From: Vanessa cardui
Lineage: Eukaryota > Arthropoda > Insecta > Lepidoptera > Nymphalidae
DNA length: 64,000 nt
Direction: 5' to 3'
Assembly (NCBI RefSeq): GCF_905220365.1
Contig: NC_061130.1
Span: forward strand, 5,773,501 to 5,837,500
Part shown: piece after piece, positions 46,401-55,400 of the stretch
How the letters are laid out: each line of letters starts with the position of its first letter
Position numbering within the stretch: position 1 is the stretch's first letter
Program-made: the position numbers and the translations under genes
Notes under the pieces: generated by a model
The model's database searches: none
The model's input: the letters and a program-made list of their open reading frames with translations, nothing else
What the model was told of the DNA's origin: nothing

Positions 46401-49400
46401 ATGAGCTTAGCGGCAAAGTCGATTTTAAATCTCAGTCTTATTTGCTTATTTGCTGTTTGTGGACAAGTGCGAACTGAAGACCAAAATGGGTAAGTCATAT
46501 ACTATCTATATAATATTTTTCGAGTGGCTTGAAGCTTGAAACCATGAACTTGCCAAAAAATATCCTAAATATGTAAAAAAAACTTTCTCGCGTAGTATTG
46601 AAGTAAGAAAAGAAAATGTTTTAAAAATAATTTGAAAAGTAACGAAACTAACTGAACCTTAACGCCGTTAATTTTGAAGTCATACATTTCTTACGGACTT
46701 CATCTTTTATGGAATTGTTTGAATGTAAAATTTTAATCTATGGATGTTTTTAATCTTTTTAATACTCCTTCATGATTAAATATGTATAAGTCTATTTTGC
46801 TGATAAATATTGGCAACATTTACATAAGTTCTATTAAAGAATTTTGATTCAAACATGTTTTTAACTGAATTATCTATATCTAATATACTTTTAGGACTAC
46901 AACAATAGCGCCAGAAATTATCCATGAAGATGATCTGGCGAATGTCGTTAATAATGTTGGATATAAAATTATTACAAATATGATGAGTGAAGAAATCGAT
47001 AAAAATGTTATAATATCTCCAGTAGGAATTGCAGGTAAGAGGATCTTTGAATAGTGTTAACGGAATCTATATTTGCTCGATTTTATCTCAAACAACGTTT
47101 TTGCCTCAAATAGCTGGGTTAATAGGGAACATGCAAATATAATATCTATGAAAAAAATGCTATTAATGCCAATTAGTGGAAAATTACACTGGGCCACTGT
47201 AAGGTTTTTAAATTAGGTACTACTATTTTATCTGGTTATTTGATATATTTTTTTTTAACAATTATTACGAATTAAAGTAACGTGAAAATAAACACAAAAA
47301 TAAAAATATCACTACACTATTGTTGATAATTATCTACTATATAAATGGCACACCTTTGGAAGTTGTTAATTTTTCGACAGATGTGCAAAGAACATGTCCT
47401 GGCAGCTTTTCTAAGTTATACATAGCAGTACAAGAATATATATGTCATATTTTTGTTAAAATAATACAACGACAGATTAATGAACACCCAAAAAAATCAT
47501 TACTATTATTTTTAGAGAAATTCGTTTAGCACTTACAGTAATATTTGCAATTTGTAATCCTCATTATTCTGTCCTTCAAACGGATCTGGAAAATGTAGGA
47601 GACCTTTTCACAACTCATTGGTTAATCCGACTAACATTACTGTTTATTAAAGACGCACAGGGAAAAACCTTTTCACAATCGATTTTATCATTGTCATCAC
47701 GATAGTTAATAAGGTAATAATTACATGTAATAGATTTTATGTTGGTTTAATCGTTTGTAAAAGAACTAAAATACTAGGTTTGATCTGATATTTTATTAGA
47801 ATATATAGCCTGGAGAATAATATCAATAAATAAGTGCTCGAATCAGTATGAAATTCGATCGGTAATATTTGATCCAAATGCCAATCTAGTCTAGACTGAA
47901 ATGTTAGTTAGCAACACACAGCTTTTTTTATTATAAAATATAAGTAGAAATTAGTATCGTTAATGTGACCTTTTTACTTTTTTAAAATTTTATTCTCTTA
48001 TTAGCTATCTCATAAGTACTATGTCTGATATCAATCTGCTACCAACCTTGGGAGCTAAGATGTTATGTTCCTTGTGCCTGTAGTTCTACTGGCTCGCTCA
48101 CCTTTCTAACCGGAACACGGCAATATTTGGCATTTGGCTGCATAATATGTGACTGTTACCTATCCATATGGGCTTCCACGAAGCATTATCACTTATTAAA
48201 TATTTGACTGTTACCTATCCATATGAGCTTACGAAGCATTATCACAATATTTCTTCTATATTTAATAGTAACATACGACTGACTACGGTCGTTTTCCATA
48301 GGATTTGTACTATACTTTATACCTAAATAGGAGAGTCGCCAGAACACTTAACAAAACGTTACCTAACTAAGAACATATATAAAAACTCGACTAAATATAT
48401 AGAAAAAATAATAATGATGGATAAAAATGTCATAACTATAATAATTAATTATTGTTAAATAACAATGAAGCCTATTTTTTTTCTTGAATATTTTTTATAC
48501 TAATTAGTATGTATAAACCATTAGCAGCTTATTAAAGTAATTATTCAATATTTTATCTTAACATTAGTATTGTTAGTAAATAAACAACAGATCTAATAAA
48601 ATTTCTACGGAATTCTGGTAGAATTAATGAATTTAACTCTTGGAGAAGATTTTTCCACCACGTTCTAAAAGCGGATTGATAGTGGTGGATTCGGGAGACT
48701 TGTCGAACGCAAGCAGGTTTCCTCAACATATTTTTATTTACCACTGAATATTAAATGAAATAGATTTATGAGAATTTGTTGGTGTTTAAGGATTCCATAT
48801 TAGCAACTGGATGAGTCGAGATAGCCCAGCGGTTAGAATGCGTGCATCTTAACCGATGAATGCGGGTTCAAACCCAGGCAAGCACCGCTGATTCATGTGC
48901 TTAATTTGTCTTTATAATTCATCTCGTGCTCAGCGGTGAAGGAAAACATCGTGAGGAAACCTGCATGTGACAAATCTCATAGAAATTCTGCCACATGTGC
49001 ATTCCAGCAACCCGCATTGGAACAGCGTGGTGGAATATGTTCCAAACCTTCTCCGGAAAGGGAGAGGAGGCCTTTAGCCCAGCAGTGGGAATTTACAGGC
49101 TGTTGTTGTATGTTGTATTAGCAACTGATATGACGTTTCGCTTTCGACATTGTATATAATTATCGCTTTGTGTTAGGATTGATTTGATCAATTAATCTTA
49201 ACAAAGATGCACGAAGTAAACAAAAAATACATGAATCAATTGGTTTATTTCAGGATTGCTGGCCATGACTCTCTTGGGTAGTGTGGGAAAGACCTACGAT
49301 GAGCTGGCCGAGACGCTCGGGTTTTCTCAAGGTAAGCCTGTGCTGACACTATAAATAATTTTATTGTGTAGACATCGTACATACATACTAAAATAAAGAT

Positions 49401-52400
49401 ATGCCATAAAATAGGATAATTGCGTGCATGCCACTCAAATTTTGTCGAAATCGAAATTAAATAAGTACCTACAATCTCGTTATAATTTAAAATATAAGGT
49501 ATTGTTAAATGTACTCAAAATTTGTAGTACAAAACTAGAATACAGAATAGATAAGTTTTTCCTTAAAGTCAGTATGTGTTTATCATTGACTAATACGTAA
49601 GTATACATAAATAAGTTTGTTCGTAATGCACTACACGCTTTACTACTTAACTGACCAGCATAAAATTTTATATAAGTCAACCTTGTCAGCGATACAAAAT
49701 TAGATATAGTACCCAGAGCCTTTCCCCGAAAACTAGAAATAAAGTTAGGACGATCGTGATTATTTTTTATTGTTAATATTTTGTCCTGAATTAAGTATTA
49801 TCAGGTTTAAATTTCCATCTCATAGTGAATTGAAATTTTGTGATAATAATGAATTACGCCTTTCGTCCACAGTCTTACATGTGAAGAATAAATTAAAAAA
49901 TATCGCATAAGCTCAAAAATGTTTGACATGATTCATTTACCAATTGATAAGTCAATAATGGAGATTATGTGTCAATTTTTAAAATATGTTATATACCTAT
50001 CTATACATTTTCAAACAAACATAGTTAGAACGTACATACATCTTAACTATATTTCGCAGAAACGTGTGTATTTGGTGTGGTTTTCCGCAACAAATGTTAC
50101 GCTGTTTTATATTTAATTTGGACGTTAATTTTCTTATGAATAATAATTGACAATCGTATAATTATAACTTCCTTTCCTCGTTGGATTTATATTTGACATA
50201 TATTATTGAATTAAGATTAAGTACCGCATAAAATAGTGGTAAAATGTTTTAAAACGAAATAAACCAACCAAACCTCGATCGATGTATATATCATACGGTA
50301 TATCACCGCAATTATAGATATATTTATATATATTTTACAGATGTAATAATGAATCGTCAACATCACGAAAACTTTGGCGATCTATTAAAGAGTTTGAATT
50401 CAAATGATACGTCAACCAAAACGATGTACGCCGACGCAATTTTCATTGACTCAAAATCACAGCTTCGGGAATCTTTTCGAACATACTTGAAAAGTGTTTA
50501 TGAAGGCGAAGCAAGAGCAGTTGACTTCACCGATATAGATACCGTTAAAATAGAAATAAACGAGTGAGTCCATTCAATTGTACTTGTCTCCGTTTTAAGT
50601 AATTTCCCTCATTAGTAAAGCCATTGTTGACTAATATCACGAGCGACGTGAACAATTGATGTCACGGGCATATTATTGTAAAATGTAAAAGAAATTGATT
50701 TCACTTAGACTTCAAAATGGGTAATTGTTATCGTATTGTTTTGAATGTAAAGATTATACACGGACTGAATACGTATTCTTCAAAACTTTCTTCACATTTT
50801 AGTAAATTTAAATGAATCATTTTAGGTGGGTGAGTAATCACACAAATGGAAAAATTTCCGACTTTTTAAAAGAACCACTTCGAGGCGACACCAAGGCAGT
50901 CTTAATGAGTGCCTTGTATTTTAGTGGCCAGTGGAAATCCCCGTTCTTTCAAGAATACACAATGAAGTAAGTTCTGAACATATTAAAAAACATCTTTAAT
51001 GAATCTTAAAGAAAGATTGCGGCTGCACAAGATGGGCTTCTAAAACTTAAAACTTTCACGTCTCATAATAATTAACTCAATATTGAAATCGTCGTTATAT
51101 CAAAAGGTATATTTTTGAACTGCCAGACCTGTTGGTCATTAATGAAATATTAGATAGAAATCTTATCACCGAGTCAGCGTTTTTTTAATGACTTACAAAC
51201 TGCAACTAAATATGTTGATTTATCTGAAACTACAAACAATCATAAAATAAAGATTTATTTATTATATTGTTACTATCTCGTCTCAATAGTCTATCAACCC
51301 GTCATATTGTAATTTTTTTTTTGAATTGTAGATTCCCGTTTAAGAAAACTAATGGAATAGTATTGGCGGACCTGATGATGAACATGGGACGTTTTGATAG
51401 CATTTACTCGGTAGAAGATGGTAAGTCTTTTAAAGTGTCCCTTTAAGCAACTGTATTATATCAATATCACTAGTTTTTTTCCTTTTTTTACAGTAAAAAA
51501 GTATTTGGGTTGGCATTAGAAATTCGTATCCCGAATTTGATGATAGTAGGGATACTCCCCTCTGTCGAAATTTAAAACTTAGAACCAACCCAATTTAGAA
51601 TACTATAAATACTTTTTTAATGTGTAATTGATGTTAATTGGAATATGTTCCAAACCTTCTCCTCAAAGGGAGAGGAGGCCTTTAGCCCAGCAGTGGGAAT
51701 TTACAGGCTGTTGTTATTGTTGTTGATTACAGAATCATATTTTGCTATCCATTTAAAGTTTCAAAGTTATCTTTGAAACATTTATTTTTATACATAAATT
51801 TTGTTTGAGTAACTTAACAAAAAGTGACAAGTTTTAAGGTAGAGTAGGACCCTTGGATTGGAATACTCCGATAATCCAGTTAACACCATTATTTCTATTC
51901 AGATGTTCACATGGTAGCGATTCCTTACAACGACGGCACAACGTTATATGCACTCAAACCACGGAGACCCCATAAGCAGAACCTTACAGAGCTCATGAAC
52001 AATTTAAACTACACAAAGATTGACGATCTTATCAATAAAATGCAAAGTAAAAAGTTAATCATTAGGTTCCCGAAAATGGACCTAAAATTTAGTGCCAATT
52101 TAGAAGATCCACTAAAGGCATTAGGAATTAAATCTATTTTTATTCCCGGGAAAGCAAACTTTGCTCTTATGATTGATAGCATTAATACCTTAAACAAGAC
52201 TGAGAATGAACTAATTGCAAGAATAAATGAGTCTAAAGATTTAGACCAAAATTTGAGAAATATCATAGATGATCTACCCAATCCCGGTGTTTACGTGGAT
52301 TCTATACTACATGATGTAAGAATAACGATAGATGGTGAGTGAAAAAAAAGTAATTTAATATTATACATACATATTTCTTTATTTCACTTATAAGTAAAGT

Positions 52401-55400
52401 TAACATTTTTCTTAAATTATATCAATTCTATAAAATTAACTGACAGTTTGTGAAATGTCAAAGTCAGATTTACTTATATGAATCAATACTGAACACCTAT
52501 TGGTCGCGTTTTGATTGCTGCCATCGACCAATGAGTGATCGGCGTTTCAGAAACTGAATGTGAATCATAATACGACACAAAATAAGATATATTTTTTCAA
52601 AAACTTAATATTTATTCGAAAGCACATTTTTGCATATCTTACAATAGATAAAATTACAAATGACTATGGTTACTCGACAAAAAACAATAATCCCGAAAAT
52701 AAGCTAGCCTACATTATTTATACTTCCACTAAAACTTATTTAAAAATCTTTGAGGATACTTTTTGAGTACAATTATCAATTAAGAAGATGACCAAAGATG
52801 AAACGTCCTTGCCGCCTAGCTACGAGAAATTCGCGGACGCGAATATTCGCGCGGTGGGTACACGCTTCGCCGTTCGCATCGTGCGAAATTTCGCGTCGGC
52901 GAATTTCCCGTGGCCAGGCGTTTACAAAAGATCGTTTTATCATTAAATCAATGTAAAAGGTGTTATTTATACGTAGCTAATAAATACCAACGTTTTACAA
53001 TATTAGTCAGTATGAGATAGCACTGTTCATTTGTACAGCTACCAAACCGTAAACATGCACGAATAGGTTTTGCATAAACATAGTATTTTGTACACAGGAA
53101 TGATAACTTATAACCTTTTAGCATCCTTAAAACCTTATTGTCATACTTACAATAATGAATATGTGAAACTATTCTAATTTCATTCATAATTTAATCGCGT
53201 AACAGATCCAATATCAATAATGTATAAAGAAAGTATTGATATAGGGGAGAAGGGGGCACCTTAGCACAGGGGCAGATTTGAATATGTTGATTCTTAAACG
53301 CAGCTTTGTATTAGTCTATGCCACAACTCGATTTTAATGTTGGCAACACCGGGTATGTCAAACGTCAAGTCACAGAGCGCGTGTGTTTATAAGTGAAATC
53401 GAGTTATAACCTCTCTTCATTCTTGAGCCGTCGAAGTTTAAAATCCAAATAAATGTTGTAAGAAATTATCAATCACGTGAGTAAATATTTACCACTTAAT
53501 TATTTTACATGTTTATCTAATACTTATTAGTTTTTCATCTACATGGTAGTTTTTGCTTGACGGTTGTTTTATATATTTTTTTTATTAATGTTTATCTTTC
53601 AAGTGAGTATGGGGCAGATTTGATAAAAAGAAAAGGGGCAGATTTGAACACTATGTTCAAATGTGCCCCGACCCCGTTTTAAATGATATCTTCAAATATG
53701 CGTCTTTTCATATATTTTAAATGTAATACTAATTCTAATTAAATGCATCACTAATTATAATTATTTATTTATAGGATGGTTAGAACATATAAAAAAAAGC
53801 GGGAAAGTACAGTTAATGAAGATGATGTATTAAAAGCAGTTTTAAACGTCATAAACGGAACTATGAAACTTAGGAGAGCTGCTACTATATATGGGTTGAC
53901 GCCGAGCACACTCTTTTATCGAGTTAAAAAGTATAAAGAAAACATAGCTCCTAGGAGTGAAGTATTTTCAAGTAAATACACTGTTGCTCAGATATTTACC
54001 AATGACGAGGAAAAACTGTTGGAAAAATACCTCTTGAAAAGATCAAAAATGAACTATGGCCTCACCTACACAAGTGCAAGATCGTTAGCTTTTGAATATG
54101 CAACAGCTTTACGTAAATGTCCAGCAAAATGGACGGAAAATACACAGGCAGGCATAGAGTGGATGAAAGGATTTATGAAAAGGCACAAAAATTTGTCTTT
54201 GCGAAAGCCTGAGAACACGAGTTTTTCACGTTCGACAAGTTTTAATAAGCACAACGTGTCCATGTTTTACGATAATTATGAAAGGGTTCTGCAAAAGACC
54301 CACTTTACTCCAGACCGAATTTTCAATTTGGATGAGACCAATATTATGACAGTGGTGCAAGCACCTAATGTAATTGCTCAGACTGGTTCAAAGCAGGTAG
54401 GTCAGTGTGTGTCAGCAGAGAGAGGCCAGCTGATAACAATGTGCGCCATAGTCAGTGCAACAGGTAATACCGTTCCACCAGTTTTCATATTTCCACGAGC
54501 ACGATTTCATGATGTTATGATTAATGGAGCGCCACCTGGAAGCGTTGGTTATGCAAATAGTCCAAAAAGCGGATGGATGACCGGCCCTTTGTTTGTTAAG
54601 GTGCTGCAACATATAAAAAAATCCACAAGATGTAGTAAAGATGACAAAATATTGTTATTATTTGACAATCATGAAAGTCATTGTTCTTTAGATGCAATCA
54701 ATTACTGTCGAGACAATGGTATTGTTGTACTCACATTCCCCCCCCATTGCACACATCAGATGCAACCCCTAGATGTTGCCATCAATGGGCCATTTAAACA
54801 AAAAATTTCAGTGGCACAAAATAATTGGCTGCTCGAACATCCTGGGAGAACCATCACAATCCATGATCTAGCAGGTATTGTGACTCCAGCATATAATGCT
54901 TCTCATACGCCTAATAATATAATTTCGGGGTTTTCAAAACCAGGAATCTACCCACTTAATCGTAATGCATTTACAGACGATGATTTTCAGTGTGCAGAAG
55001 TCACGAATCGTCCTCAACCTAATGTATTTGCTGAGAATGAGAGCCCCATAGCAGCTAATGCTTTACTTGATATCCCTGATATTATTCAGCCAACAGTAGC
55101 TTTACAAAGAGAGTCACATCCGCCACAAACTGTATCTCCTGGCCGAGAAGAAAATGATCAGAGAGATAGTAGTCCAAGTATTTGTAATCAGTTCCTCATG
55201 GCATCTAATGCTTCACTTGAAATGATTGATGTTATGCAGCCAACAGAAGCTTCACAAAGAGGGCCACAAACGCCACAAATATCGCCTAGGGTAGAAGACA
55301 TACATCAGAGATTCTTTAGTCCGAGTATTTATGATCACAGTAAAGACAATATTAATGAAATGTCTGGTGAAGTACCCGGTCCCATAACTCCGGAAATGAT

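Noticed and set aside
49254..52334. Serpin as a pseudogene because of many inserted elements
   Set aside because: All eight exons keep phase with clean GT-AG sites, and all insertions lie in introns.
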